In this document: piece after piece, positions 52,378 through 61,991 of the stretch | Numbering within the stretch: the stretch's first letter is position 1 | Layout: every line of letters starts with the position of its first letter | NCBI RefSeq assembly: GCF_024170405.1 | Contig: NZ_JALJYC010000007.1 | Location: 1 to 64,000 of the forward strand | Direction of reading: 5' to 3' | DNA length: 64,000 bases | Source of the DNA: Neisseria perflava | GTDB taxonomy: Bacteria; Pseudomonadota; Gammaproteobacteria; Burkholderiales; Neisseriaceae | Notes under the pieces: model-generated | Databases searched by the model: none | The model's input: only the letters and a program-made list of their open reading frames with translations | Told to the model about the DNA's origin: nothing | Translations under genes and position numbers: made by a program

Positions 52378-52407
52378 AGGCAAACAGCCGATTAAAGCTG
52401 TTTGCCT
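52378..52407 (-). terminator. Intrinsic terminator of the aldehyde dehydrogenase gene
   Basis: Perfect 11-bp stem AGGCAAACAGC / GCTGTTTGCCT with an 8-base loop, followed on the minus strand by TTTTATTTTAT. Confidence 0.9.
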
Positions 52408-52435
52408 GTGGCAGGGGCTGAACGAACCAAACTAA

Positions 52436-53812
52436 TTAGTGTGAGACGCTTTTGATGGCAGCCACTTTGTCGTCTTCAAACGGCGGATAACGCAGCGGTA
52501 AATCTACCCAGCTTGCGCCGGTAAACACGCCTTTTTCATGCGAGAAGGTGCGGAAGCTGTGTTCACCGTGATAGCCGCCCATGCCGGAATCGCCCACGCC
52601 GCCGAAGGGCAGGTCATGGTTGAGGATGTGCAACATGGTATCGTTGACGGTAACGTTACCGGAGGAAATCTCGCTCAACAGACGGGTTTCGTTGGCTTTA
52701 TTTTCGGTGAAAACATACATTGCCAACGGTTTCGGGCGGGCGGTAATCTGAGCAATAACTTCGTTTAATGACTGATAAGTCAGCAGAGGCAGGATGGAGC
52801 CGAAGATTTCGTCTTCCATCACAGGGCTTTGCCAAGTAACACCGTCCATTAGGGTCGGGGAGATTTTCAATGTCTCGTCTTGGAACTGGCCACCGGCCAA
52901 GATATTGCCATTATCCAAAAAGGCTTTGACGCGTTCGTATTGGCGCTGGTTGATGATGTTGGGGTATTTGGGATTTTGGCTGGGGTTTTCGCCGTACAGC
53001 TCGGTCAGTTGCGTTTTAAATGCGTTCACAAAGCGCTCTTTCACGCTCTCGTGTACAAACACATAATCCGGAGAAATGCAGGTCTGGCCGGAATTTAATG
53101 CTTTGCCCCACAAAATGCGTTTGGCCGCCAATTCAACATTGGCAGTTTCATCAACAACGCATGGGCTTTTGCCGCCCAATTCCAATGTTACCGGGGTCAG
53201 ATGTTCGGCGGCGGCATGCATCACGACATGGCCGACTTTCACGCTACCGGTAAAGAAAATATAGTCGAATTTTTCAGTCAAAACAGCGGTGTTAACATCG
53301 CGTCCGCCGCCGCCCAATACGGTGAAATATTCAGGTGCAAAGTATTCAGCCGCCATTTTTTCCATCAGCGCGGAGGTGTTGGCGCAATAAGCAGAGGCTT
53401 TTAATACCACGGTATTACCCGCCGCCAATGCGCCGACAACCGGGGTGAGTGACAAGTTAATCGGGTAATTCCACGGAGACATATTCAGCACCACGCCGTA
53501 AGGCTCGCGCAGAATATGGCTTTCTCCGGGCTGCAATAAGACCGGCACACCAACTTCACGCGGCGCGGCCAGGCGGTCGATATTGTCCAGCATATATTGG
53601 ACTTCGCTCAAGACCGGGTTGATTTCGGTGAGATAAGCCTCAAAACGGGATTTGTTTAAATCTTGATGCAGCGCTTCCAAAATCGCGTCTTCATTGTCGC
53701 GTATCATTTTGGCAAAGTTTTCCAACTGCGCTTTACGGAATGCCAGCGGTTTGGTGGCTTGGCTGGCAAAAAATTCGCGTTGTTTTTGAACCAATTCAGG
53801 GATGTTTCTCAT
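52436..53812 (-). CDS. NAD(P)-dependent aldehyde dehydrogenase (coniferyl-type, class 3-like)
   Basis: 458 aa from the ATG at 53812, which has AGGAG seven bases upstream (open frame continues to 53938 without one). Catalytic motifs: VTLELGGKSPCVVDE (general base Glu) and NSGQTCISPDYVFV (nucleophile Cys); PWNYPINLSLTPVVGALAAGNTVVLK binds the cofactor. It resembles short membrane-associated ALDHs acting on fatty or aromatic aldehydes; substrate not known. Divergent from an AraC regulator. Confidence 0.9.
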   Translation of the reverse strand: MRNIPELVQKQREFFASQATKPLAFRKAQLENFAKMIRDNEDAILEALHQDLNKSRFEAYLTEINPVLSEVQYMLDNIDRLAAPREVGVPVLLQPGESHILREPYGVVLNMSPWNYPINLSLTPVVGALAAGNTVVLKASAYCANTSALMEKMAAEYFAPEYFTVLGGGGRDVNTAVLTEKFDYIFFTGSVKVGHVVMHAAAEHLTPVTLELGGKSPCVVDETANVELAAKRILWGKALNSGQTCISPDYVFVHESVKERFVNAFKTQLTELYGENPSQNPKYPNIINQRQYERVKAFLDNGNILAGGQFQDETLKISPTLMDGVTWQSPVMEDEIFGSILPLLTYQSLNEVIAQITARPKPLAMYVFTENKANETRLLSEISSGNVTVNDTMLHILNHDLPFGGVGDSGMGGYHGEHSFRTFSHEKGVFTGASWVDLPLRYPPFEDDKVAAIKSVSH

Positions 53813-53975
53813 TGAATGCTCCTTTTGATGTTGAGGGAGGGGGTTATTCATCGTATGGCGGTATCCAGGCCAAGTTGCGGTATCTAGCCTTTCCCACGCC
53901 CAAACCTGCTTGGCAGGTAGCATGTTGTAAATACCCATAAATAACCCAGTTAATCATACGCCGTCCCATACGGGG

Positions 53976-54014
53976 AAACTTGTTCAATCCTACGTTAAAC
54001 TTGCCTATTCCTAC
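53976..54014 (+). promoter_or_regulatory. 21-bp-spaced direct repeat, probable AraC-type operator
   Basis: AAACTTG-N5-TCCTAC occurs at 53976-53993 and again at 53997-54014, exactly 21 bp (two helical turns) apart, 42 bases before the araC-family ATG. Confidence 0.6.
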
Positions 54015-54056
54015 CAAAAATGCCACACTCTTTCGGATACAAGGAAAGCTAAACCC

Positions 54057-54920
54057 ATGATTGAAACCATTATCACGCAGATACAACGTCATGCTGAGTA
54101 CAACAAAATCCAGCAATCGGCAATTAGCGATTTAATTTTATACCGTGCGGATTACCTGACGGAAAGCTTGATTTATATGCAGCAAGCGGGTGTATATGCG
54201 GTATTTCAAGGCGAAAAAGCATTTCGTATCGGACAGCGACACTTTCATCTGCGTGCGGGTGATGTCATTCTTCATCATACCAGCCTGCCGATTATTATCA
54301 ACAGCTTAACCGCTAGCGCTGACAAACCCTATTTGGCTCTGTGCTTCAAACTCAATGAAGCAGAACTAGGTAAATTGGTGCGTCAAATGCCAGAAGGCCG
54401 TCTGAAAAAACAAACTGCGCAGGCTAACCATATCCCTATTTCTCCCGAATTGACTTCTGCTTTTTCCCGCGTGCTCAATCTGCTGGATATGCCCGAGGAT
54501 ACCGATATTTTGCTGCCCCTTTTGCGGCGGGAAATCCACTATTACTTGCTCAAAAGTCCGCTGGGCGGGCAGTTGGCAAAGTTGTTTGACCAGGGGCGCC
54601 GCTTCCAGCCCGTCCGCCAAGCTGTTCAATGGTTGGAAAATCATTTCACCGAACCGCTTAATGTTGAAATCTTGGCCGCCGAAGTCGGCATGAGCCATAC
54701 TAATTTTTTCCGCTGTTTCAAAGAAATGACCGGATTCAGCCCATTGGAATATCAAAAAAGCCTGCGCCTGATGGAAGCGCGTCAACTGCTCAAGCAAGGC
54801 CGTCTGAAAGTTACTACCGCCGCCTTCCAAGTCGGCTACGAAAGCGCCGTCCAATTCAGCCGAGAGTATCAGCGCTATTTCGGAACCTCACCCAAGCAAG
54901 ACCGTATTGCCAAGCTGTAA
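54057..54920 (+). CDS. AraC family transcriptional regulator
   Basis: 287 aa. N-terminal AraC_N-type domain (about 10-140; FQGEKAFRIGQRHFHLRAGDVILHHTSLPI) and C-terminal double helix-turn-helix (about 190-285; NVEILAAEVGMSHTNFFRCFKEMTGFSPLEYQKSLRLMEARQLL, then TAAFQVGYESAVQFSREYQRYFG). RBS AAGGAAAG. Divergent from the aldehyde dehydrogenase gene, its likely target. Confidence 0.92.
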   Translation: MIETIITQIQRHAEYNKIQQSAISDLILYRADYLTESLIYMQQAGVYAVFQGEKAFRIGQRHFHLRAGDVILHHTSLPIIINSLTASADKPYLALCFKLNEAELGKLVRQMPEGRLKKQTAQANHIPISPELTSAFSRVLNLLDMPEDTDILLPLLRREIHYYLLKSPLGGQLAKLFDQGRRFQPVRQAVQWLENHFTEPLNVEILAAEVGMSHTNFFRCFKEMTGFSPLEYQKSLRLMEARQLLKQGRLKVTTAAFQVGYESAVQFSREYQRYFGTSPKQDRIAKL

Positions 54921-55198
54921 ACCCTAGTATTTTCAGACGGCTTTTTGTGACAAGGAGAGTGGGATTATAAAATTCGGTGTGGTCGAGGAGCGTCGGGAAT
55001 CATCCCGCACTACATCAGTTACCTCCTTACCGTTATTTAACGGGTATGCACACGCTGTTTTGCATGATAGAATTACAGCCCGTTACAAAGTAGGCAAAAG
55101 CAGAGAAACGCCGTTTTTCGCGTTTGCCGCTGTAACGCTTTTCCGCCGTTCAGACGGCCTTTTGTTTAAGCTCAACCCCGCACGTCAGGATTGTATCC

Positions 55199-56479
55199 AT
55201 GTCTAACACATTGAAAGAAGCTGCATTACAGTTCCACGAATTCCCTGTTCCGGGCAAAGTGTCCGTTACCCCGACCAAATCGCTGGCGACCCAGCAGGAT
55301 TTGGCGTTGGCCTATTCGCCGGGCGTGGCCTTCCCCTGCCTGGAAATTCAAGAAAAACCGCTGGATGCCTACAAATACACCGCCAAAGGCAATCTGGTCG
55401 GCGTGATTTCCAATGGTACGGCCGTCTTGGGCTTGGGCAATATCGGCGCTTTGGCCGGCAAACCGGTGATGGAAGGCAAGGGCGTATTGTTTAAAAAATT
55501 CGCCGGTATCGACGTATTCGATATTGAAATCGACGAAAAAGATCCGCAAAAACTGGTGGACATCATCGCCGCGCTGGAGCCGACTTTCGGCGGCATCAAC
55601 TTGGAAGACATCAAAGCGCCCGAGTGCTTCTATATCGAACAAGAATTGCGCAAACGCTGCAAAATTCCCGTATTCCATGACGACCAACACGGTACCGCCA
55701 TCATTACCGCCGCTGCCGTATTGAATGCGCTGCGCTTTACCGGCCGCGACATTGCCGAAGCTACTTTGGTCTGCTCCGGCGCGGGCGCAGCGGCGATTGC
55801 CTGTCTGAACCAGCTCTTGGCCTTGGGTTTGAAACGCGAAAACGTAACCGTATGCGATTCTAAAGGTGTGATTTACAAAACCCGCGAAGACAAAGACCGC
55901 ATGGACGAGTCTAAAAAATTCTATGCCGTTGACGACAACGGCCAGCGCAATCTGGCCGACGCGGTTGCTGGTAAAGACATCTTCTTGGGTCTGTCAGGCG
56001 CCAACTTGCTGACGCCGGAAATGCTGCAAACCATGAATGCCAAGCCGATTGTGTTTGCCATGGCCAACCCGAATCCGGAAATCCTGCCGCCGCTGGCAAA
56101 AGAAGTGCGTCCCGATGTGGTTATCGGCACCGGCCGTTCTGACTTCCCGAACCAGGTCAACAACGTATTGTGCTTCCCGTTTATCTTCCGTGGCGCGTTG
56201 GACTGCGGTGCAACCACCATCAACGAAGAAATGAAACTGGCCTGCGTTTACGCGCTGGCAGACTTGGCAATGGAAGAAGTGACCGACGAAGTGATTGCCG
56301 CTTACGGTCATAAATTTGAATTCGGCGCCGATTATCTGATTCCGACTCCGTTCGACTCCCGCCTGCTGCTGCGCGTAGCCAGCGCAACCGCAAAAGCAGC
56401 GATGGAAAGCGGCGTGGCAACCCGTCCGATTGCCGATTTGGATGCGTATGCAAAAAAATTGAGCGAAATGAAGCTGTAA
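55199..56479 (+). CDS. Malic enzyme (oxidative decarboxylation of malate)
   Basis: Malate to pyruvate plus CO2, with NAD(P). 426 aa, the short form without the phosphotransacetylase domain of MaeB. Motifs: YSPGVAFPC, VISNGTAVLGLGNIGALAGKPVMEGKGVLFKKF, FHDDQHGTAIITAAAV and GAGAAAIACLNQLL (cofactor). The cofactor preference cannot be read with confidence. RBS AGGAT. The upstream 278 bases hold one uptake sequence and no supported gene. Confidence 0.93.
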   Translation: MSNTLKEAALQFHEFPVPGKVSVTPTKSLATQQDLALAYSPGVAFPCLEIQEKPLDAYKYTAKGNLVGVISNGTAVLGLGNIGALAGKPVMEGKGVLFKKFAGIDVFDIEIDEKDPQKLVDIIAALEPTFGGINLEDIKAPECFYIEQELRKRCKIPVFHDDQHGTAIITAAAVLNALRFTGRDIAEATLVCSGAGAAAIACLNQLLALGLKRENVTVCDSKGVIYKTREDKDRMDESKKFYAVDDNGQRNLADAVAGKDIFLGLSGANLLTPEMLQTMNAKPIVFAMANPNPEILPPLAKEVRPDVVIGTGRSDFPNQVNNVLCFPFIFRGALDCGATTINEEMKLACVYALADLAMEEVTDEVIAAYGHKFEFGADYLIPTPFDSRLLLRVASATAKAAMESGVATRPIADLDAYAKKLSEMKL

Positions 56480-56509
56480 ACCTGAATAATGATTTAGGTT
56501 AAGTGTTAC

Positions 56510-56547
56510 AAAGGCCGTCTGAAAAATTAAATTTTCAGACGGCCTTT
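56510..56547. terminator. Bidirectional DUS-pair terminator between malic enzyme and ugd
   Basis: AAAGGCCGTCTGAAAA / TTTTCAGACGGCCTTT, loop of about 7 bases, flanked by A and T runs; serves both convergent genes. Confidence 0.85.
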
Positions 56548-56567
56548 TTTTAGGTGGTTTTGATTGT

Positions 56568-57737
56568 TTAAGTGTCGCTGCCTTTCAAATCACGGGTATA
56601 GACTTTGTCTGCGACATCGGCCAAATCTTCACTTAGGCGGTTGGCCACGATAATATCGGCACGGCGTTTGAATTCAGTTAAATCTTTAACAACGGCAGAA
56701 CCAAAAAATTCGCTGCCATCGTAAGTCGGCTCGTACACGATAACGGGAATACCATGCTCTTTAATACGTTTCATGACGCCTTGGATGCTGGAGCTGCGGA
56801 AGTTGTCCGAACCGGATTTCATGGTCAGACGGTACACGCCGACAACGGCGGGATGGTGCTTCAAAACATCTTCGGCGATGAAATCCTTACGGGTACGATT
56901 GGATTCGACCACCGCACCAATCAGGTTTTGCGGAATGTTTTTGTAGTTGGCCAAAAGCTGCTTGGTATCTTTGGGCAGACAGTAGCCGCCGTAACCGAAT
57001 GAGGGATTGTTATAGTGGCTGCCAATGCGCGGATCGGCAGACACGCCATCAATGATGTGCTGAGTATCCAAATCTGAAGCGGCGGCAAACGAATCTAATT
57101 CGTTGAAAAAAGCTACGCGTAGTGCTAAGTAGGTGTTGGAAAACAATTTGATGGATTCAGCTTCCGTTGGATCGGTCAAGATAATTTGCGCATCCGGTTT
57201 TAAGCTACAATCGCGCAAAGCCTCGGCAAAGTGTTGTGCCGCTTCGTTGGTATCACCGACTACAATGCGCGAAGGGTGTAGATTGTCATATAAAGCTTTG
57301 CTTTCACGCAAAAATTCCGGTGAAAAAATAATACGGTCAGTATGGAATTTTTCACGCATTTTCATTACGAAACCAACGGGGATGGTAGATTTGATAATCA
57401 TCCATGCCGTCTGATTTTGGGCTAGGGCGGCAGATAATACGGATTCTACCGAGCTGGTGTCAAAATAGTCGGTATCCGGGTTATAGTCTGTTGGTGTTGC
57501 AATAATAATGTAGTCGGGGTCGGTATAAACTTCGTCGGCATGAACGGTTGCGCGCAGATTCAATGGCTTGGTGGCTAAATATTCACTGATTTCTTCATCT
57601 TGAATCGGCGATTGCTTCTGATTAATCAATGCGGTTTTTTCTTCGCTGACATCCAGCAGCAAAACTTCGTGTTTTTGGGCAAACAGGACAGCATTGGATA
57701 AGCCGACGTATCCGGCGCCCACAACGGTGATTTTCAT
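56568..57737 (-). CDS. ugd: UDP-glucose 6-dehydrogenase
   Basis: Oxidises UDP-glucose to UDP-glucuronate with 2 NAD+. 389 aa. N-terminal Rossmann motif VVGAGYVGLSNAVLF, catalytic Cys in FGYGGYCLPKDTKQLL, and FSPEFLRESKALYDNLHPSRIVVG. Last gene of the leftward operon (8 bases after the kinase-like gene), implying a glucuronate-containing (or derived) product. Confidence 0.95.
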   Translation of the reverse strand: MKITVVGAGYVGLSNAVLFAQKHEVLLLDVSEEKTALINQKQSPIQDEEISEYLATKPLNLRATVHADEVYTDPDYIIIATPTDYNPDTDYFDTSSVESVLSAALAQNQTAWMIIKSTIPVGFVMKMREKFHTDRIIFSPEFLRESKALYDNLHPSRIVVGDTNEAAQHFAEALRDCSLKPDAQIILTDPTEAESIKLFSNTYLALRVAFFNELDSFAAASDLDTQHIIDGVSADPRIGSHYNNPSFGYGGYCLPKDTKQLLANYKNIPQNLIGAVVESNRTRKDFIAEDVLKHHPAVVGVYRLTMKSGSDNFRSSSIQGVMKRIKEHGIPVIVYEPTYDGSEFFGSAVVKDLTEFKRRADIIVANRLSEDLADVADKVYTRDLKGSDT

Positions 57738-57745
57738 AATATTCC

Positions 57746-60055
57746 TTACTTTTCACAATGCGAGGCTAAACGGCTCTCGCAGATTTCCAATAATGTTTCG
57801 GTTGTGTGAGTACGGTTTTCAAATAATGTGCTGATGTCAATATGTCGTGCCAAGCTTAGGGTAATGTAAATTTCCACGGCTTCAGCATCATTCGGTCGAT
57901 TACGCAAGAATTGTGTTTTAAATGCGTCTTCATGTACTTTTAATGCATTGATGTCGTTATATTGGCGTAGCGCAAATTCTTGGATATGCGCAAGATAGTT
58001 GCCGGCATCTACGGCAGCCTGGCCTTGGCAGACTAAATCCAAATCAAACAGAACCATGTGTCCAGGATGTCCGTGCCGCTCAAGAATTTGGTCTTGGTAA
58101 AAGTCGCGGTGAATGCAAACAGGCGTTGTTTCCGGCAAATGGTCAATTAATGTGGCGCAAGCGGCGGATACGGCGGCAATGCGCTCGGCCAGTTGTGGCA
58201 GTTTGTTTTGCGCGTCTGCCAGCCTTTTTTGCAAAATAGCCAATTCGTGTTGCGGCGTATGGAAGGGCAAATCCAGCTGATTGGCAACATTGCTTTGGTG
58301 TAAAGCGGACAGCGCATTGGCGACGGCTTCTCCAAGAAATTTCAGACGGCCGTTTTGCGGCAGCAGCATATCGCCGATGGTTTCGCCGCTAATGCGGTAT
58401 TGAAACCAGGTGTTGAGTTCAGGTATCGCTCCGGCTACTTTGGGCACGCCTGTTTGCGCTTGATCGTTTAGGCCAGATTGCCAAAGTTGCTTTTGAATGC
58501 GGTAGGAGCGTTTGTCCAAACCTTTGGCACGGTATTTGCCAATCAGATATGGGTTGTCTTGGGAATGGCTGGCAATGGCGTAATTTACCAACGCACGGCG
58601 TTTGATTTTGTAACGGCGCAAGGAGGCAGAGACAACGCTTTCGTGTTCGGACAGGATATGCTGCCCACTTAAAAGATGTTGCATTTTATGTCTGTTCAGC
58701 AGCGTATCCAGCATGGGGTCTGCATCGAAATTCACCGTTTGGTTTGATGGTTTTTCAGACGGCCATTCGGATGAAGCGAGTAGAAGTTCTACACGTTGCA
58801 ACAGCAGCAGTACGTATTGATCCCAGCGTGGCAGGCGTTTGCGGAAGGGTTCGGTTGCCAAGCGCAACATGGCTGAAGCGGTAAACCAAACCAATCCGGT
58901 CAAATCGTTTTCGCTTTTTCGCCGGTAGGTTGTCAGCAGTTCGCCGATAATGGTGTCCGCTTGCCAGCGCGGTAAAATACCTTCGATAACCTGTAACTCC
59001 AATCGAGCCTGGAAGGTTGCCAAATCCATCAGCGGGTGGCCGTAGGCAGAGCGATCCCAGTCTAAAATATGCAGCTTGGTTTCTCCGTGGCGACTTTCTC
59101 GGCGGATAACTTGATCTAACGAAAAATCGCTATGAATCAGGGTGAAACGCTCCGGTAATTCAGCCAGATTCTGTTTGACGCGGAAAGATAAATTTTCAAA
59201 CCAGGCCGTCTGAAGCGGCAGGATGTGTTTAAACGTATTTGCCACGCCTTGTAACGCTTGAATTTCCTCTGCAATACCGTAGCAAGTCGGATGACGGTAG
59301 GTCGCTGCATGGATACGGCTGAGTTTGCGGGCCAGCTCGCGGGTAAGCTCGGCATCAGGCGGCGTTCCGTGTTCGGGGCACAGACTACGGCCTTTTTGCC
59401 ATTTGGTCGCCAATGTGCAACTGGTGCCATCTGCGCCCAGCAGTAGTACACCGCCGTGAGATACGCCGAAAGCATTGCCAATCAGCATTTTGGTAAATTC
59501 ATCTGGGCTGGCGCTGCGTAGGATGGCAATCGGATGACCATGACGGCTGACCCGTGCGACAAGGCGACGCTCGGGTTTATAGCGGAGGATTTTGACGTCT
59601 GGTTCATCTCTGTCTGTTGCTGGGAGCGAGCAGGCTCTTAAAATATGCCGACGGTGTTTTTTGCTGGTTAGCCATTTCAGATGGCCTATGCCCCGGTCAT
59701 ACATAGGGTGTTGCAGAATGATACAGACGTCGGGTAGAGCATAAGGCACAAACTGTCCACCGACCTGTAATGCTTTTTGCACTGATGATCGGTTCCATGA
59801 TTCTTTAAAACGCGTTTGCGTCAGCGCTTTGGCGTAATAAAAGTATTCGCTAGCGTCAGCCAGTTTGATGTGCAAGGTACAGGCGCAGCTGGTGGCCGGT
59901 TTGTAGCGTAGGTATTGGATTTGCGCACTTACCGCCTGTTTAAACGGTTCGATTGTTTGGAGCGTTGCCAGCAGTCTTTCGGTATCCAATAAAATGGCTA
60001 AACCCGGTAGCGCTGTATCGTTAGCAATAATGTTTTGGTCTGCTTCAGTCAGCAT
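57746..60055 (-). CDS. Dual APH-like kinase-domain protein in a glycan operon
   Basis: 769 aa. Two phosphotransferase (APH/choline-kinase fold) domains in tandem. Domain A: Brenner-type loop HSDFSLDQ (H308, D310, Q315) and DFG-equivalent LDWD (D332). Domain B: HRDFYQDQ (H649, D651, Q656) and LFDLD (D671). In both, Q replaces the usual Asn of HxDxxxxN. The motif LRYKP occurs twice in the first third (about 49 and 157), so the N-terminus may hold a third, degenerate lobe. No membrane segment or signal. ATG at 60055 with AAGGA. Substrate unknown; a sugar or glycolipid kinase role is inferred from neighbours. Confidence 0.75.
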   Translation of the reverse strand: MLTEADQNIIANDTALPGLAILLDTERLLATLQTIEPFKQAVSAQIQYLRYKPATSCACTLHIKLADASEYFYYAKALTQTRFKESWNRSSVQKALQVGGQFVPYALPDVCIILQHPMYDRGIGHLKWLTSKKHRRHILRACSLPATDRDEPDVKILRYKPERRLVARVSRHGHPIAILRSASPDEFTKMLIGNAFGVSHGGVLLLGADGTSCTLATKWQKGRSLCPEHGTPPDAELTRELARKLSRIHAATYRHPTCYGIAEEIQALQGVANTFKHILPLQTAWFENLSFRVKQNLAELPERFTLIHSDFSLDQVIRRESRHGETKLHILDWDRSAYGHPLMDLATFQARLELQVIEGILPRWQADTIIGELLTTYRRKSENDLTGLVWFTASAMLRLATEPFRKRLPRWDQYVLLLLQRVELLLASSEWPSEKPSNQTVNFDADPMLDTLLNRHKMQHLLSGQHILSEHESVVSASLRRYKIKRRALVNYAIASHSQDNPYLIGKYRAKGLDKRSYRIQKQLWQSGLNDQAQTGVPKVAGAIPELNTWFQYRISGETIGDMLLPQNGRLKFLGEAVANALSALHQSNVANQLDLPFHTPQHELAILQKRLADAQNKLPQLAERIAAVSAACATLIDHLPETTPVCIHRDFYQDQILERHGHPGHMVLFDLDLVCQGQAAVDAGNYLAHIQEFALRQYNDINALKVHEDAFKTQFLRNRPNDAEAVEIYITLSLARHIDISTLFENRTHTTETLLEICESRLASHCEK

Positions 60056-60071
60056 TAGAATCCTTGTCTGC

Positions 60072-61979
60072 TTATTGAATCTGTATTTTCCACCAAGCGG
60101 CGTATTGTCCGTTTTTACGCAGCAACTCTTCATGGCTGCCCTGTTCGGCAACAATACCGTCTTGCATAAAAATAATGCGGTCTGTGGTGGCGGCAAAGGC
60201 CAAATCATGGGTAATCATGACCGTGGTGCGCTGCTTCATTAGGTTGTGCAGCGCGTTAATGACATGGCTTTCGCTTTCTCGGTCAAGTCCGACGGTGGGT
60301 TCGTCCAGCACCAAAATGGCACTATGACTAATGGCCGCACGCGCGATGGCAATACGCTGGCGTTGGCCACCGGAGAGCGAGCCGCCGCGTTCGCTCAAGA
60401 CTGTGTCGTAGCCATCGGGCAGGGCGCTGATAAAATCATGTGCATTAGCCAGTTTTGCGGCGGCAACGACTTCTTCTTCTGTTACTTCGCCTGCGTTGTG
60501 CAGGGCACCCAATGCGATGTTGTCGTGTACGCTTAATGCAAACAACAGGTTTTCTTGCGGCACGACGGTAATTTGTTTACGCATGCTGGTTACGGTGTAT
60601 TCCTGAATATCATGACCATCTATGCGGATGACGCCGCCGGTTGGTTCGTAAAGACGCAGCAACAGGCTGGTAATGGTGGTCTTGCCTGCCCCCGACGGCC
60701 CGACAATCGCAACGCTTTCACCGGGCATAATGTGAAAATCTATGCCTTTTAAAACAGCCATATTATTGCTACCGCTATCTTGATAACTGAAACGGACATG
60801 GTCAAAACAGATGTCGCCTTTGACTTGGGTTAGTTCCTTGGCATCCGGTTTGTCGGTAATGTCAGGTTGTTCGTCCAGCAAATCGACAATCCGTTCACCG
60901 GCAGCCAAGGCTTTAGATAGGCGTGCCGTATATTTGGCGTATTCTCGTACCGGACGGAAGGAGTTATTGAGGTAAGACATAAATACAATCAATTCACCCG
61001 GTGACATTTTGCCGTCCAATACGACATTCGAGCCGTAAAACAAGACGATTGCGGTGACGAATGCCACCAAAATATCCACGCGCCGTTCCAGACCAGCAGC
61101 CAGCCGTTTGGATTTGACCTCTTGCTTGCGGCTTTTTTTATTGTTGCCTTCAAAGCTGCGGATGGTCTCATCTTCTAGAGACAGCGATTGGATGGTTTTG
61201 ATGGAGGCGATGTATTCCGAGGCTTTTGAGGCCAAGCTGCCTTCTTTTTTCCGTTGTTCGCGGCTAACCTGATGAATGCGTTTTCCTGAGCGGCTGGTGG
61301 TCAGCCACAGCAGGGGCAGGGAAGCGACGGATAATAAAGTCAGCTGCCAGTTGAGCACAAACATCACGCTGAGCATGCCTGTCAGCACAAAAATATTGGC
61401 CAGCATGGGCATTAGGGCGGTGACGACCGCTTCACGCAGCATGCCGACATCGCTAACCAAACGGATGGTTAAGTCGCCGGTCTTAGCTTGCGAGTGGAAG
61501 CGCATAGACAGACCAAGTAGATGCGTGAATAAATCACTGCGAACGCGGGATAAAATGCGGCTGCCGGCCATAGAGAGGCCAACGGTACTGAAAAAATTAC
61601 CCGCCGCCATCAGCAAGGCAATAACCACAACTGCAATGGCACAGGCCATCAACAGGTACTCGTTGTCAATAGTGCCAAGCGATACGTTGAACAGACTGGT
61701 ATTAAATTGGATATTGGTGACAGCTGGTTTTGTTCCGATACCGCCATCTAGTTTATCCACATGCTCAACGACTTCTACCAAGATATGATCCACCGCAAAT
61801 GCCAGTGGCAGCGGTTTGAGCAGGCGGACAAATGTTGCCGACAGCAACGACACCAAAGAGCCTGTAATCAGCCAACGCTCCGGTTTGATATAATCTTTGA
61901 GGCGGTAGGCGACTTTGCCCCAAGAGCTGTTTTTGATGGAAAAACGGCTGAAAAAATTCCGGCTTGTGTCTTTATCCAT
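60072..61979 (-). CDS. ABC exporter (permease-ATPase fusion, MsbA/NdvA-like)
   Basis: 635 aa. Type IV ABC half-exporter: transmembrane domain (about 30-340, six helices) and ATPase with Walker A GPSGAGKTT, signature LSGGQRQR, Walker B ILVLDEPTVGLD and H-loop MITHDLAFA. Start at ATG 61979, whose AGGA is seven bases upstream; the ATG at 61985 lies too close to it. 12 bases after the glycosyltransferase gene. Likely exports the glycolipid or oligosaccharide made by the operon. Confidence 0.87.
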   Translation of the reverse strand: MDKDTSRNFFSRFSIKNSSWGKVAYRLKDYIKPERWLITGSLVSLLSATFVRLLKPLPLAFAVDHILVEVVEHVDKLDGGIGTKPAVTNIQFNTSLFNVSLGTIDNEYLLMACAIAVVVIALLMAAGNFFSTVGLSMAGSRILSRVRSDLFTHLLGLSMRFHSQAKTGDLTIRLVSDVGMLREAVVTALMPMLANIFVLTGMLSVMFVLNWQLTLLSVASLPLLWLTTSRSGKRIHQVSREQRKKEGSLASKASEYIASIKTIQSLSLEDETIRSFEGNNKKSRKQEVKSKRLAAGLERRVDILVAFVTAIVLFYGSNVVLDGKMSPGELIVFMSYLNNSFRPVREYAKYTARLSKALAAGERIVDLLDEQPDITDKPDAKELTQVKGDICFDHVRFSYQDSGSNNMAVLKGIDFHIMPGESVAIVGPSGAGKTTITSLLLRLYEPTGGVIRIDGHDIQEYTVTSMRKQITVVPQENLLFALSVHDNIALGALHNAGEVTEEEVVAAAKLANAHDFISALPDGYDTVLSERGGSLSGGQRQRIAIARAAISHSAILVLDEPTVGLDRESESHVINALHNLMKQRTTVMITHDLAFAATTDRIIFMQDGIVAEQGSHEELLRKNGQYAAWWKIQIQ

Positions 61980-61991
61980 GCACATTTCCTA

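Noticed and set aside
54979..55206. 75-codon frame upstream of malic enzyme
   Set aside because: Overlaps the start of the malic enzyme gene, no RBS, no recognisable protein, includes an uptake sequence.
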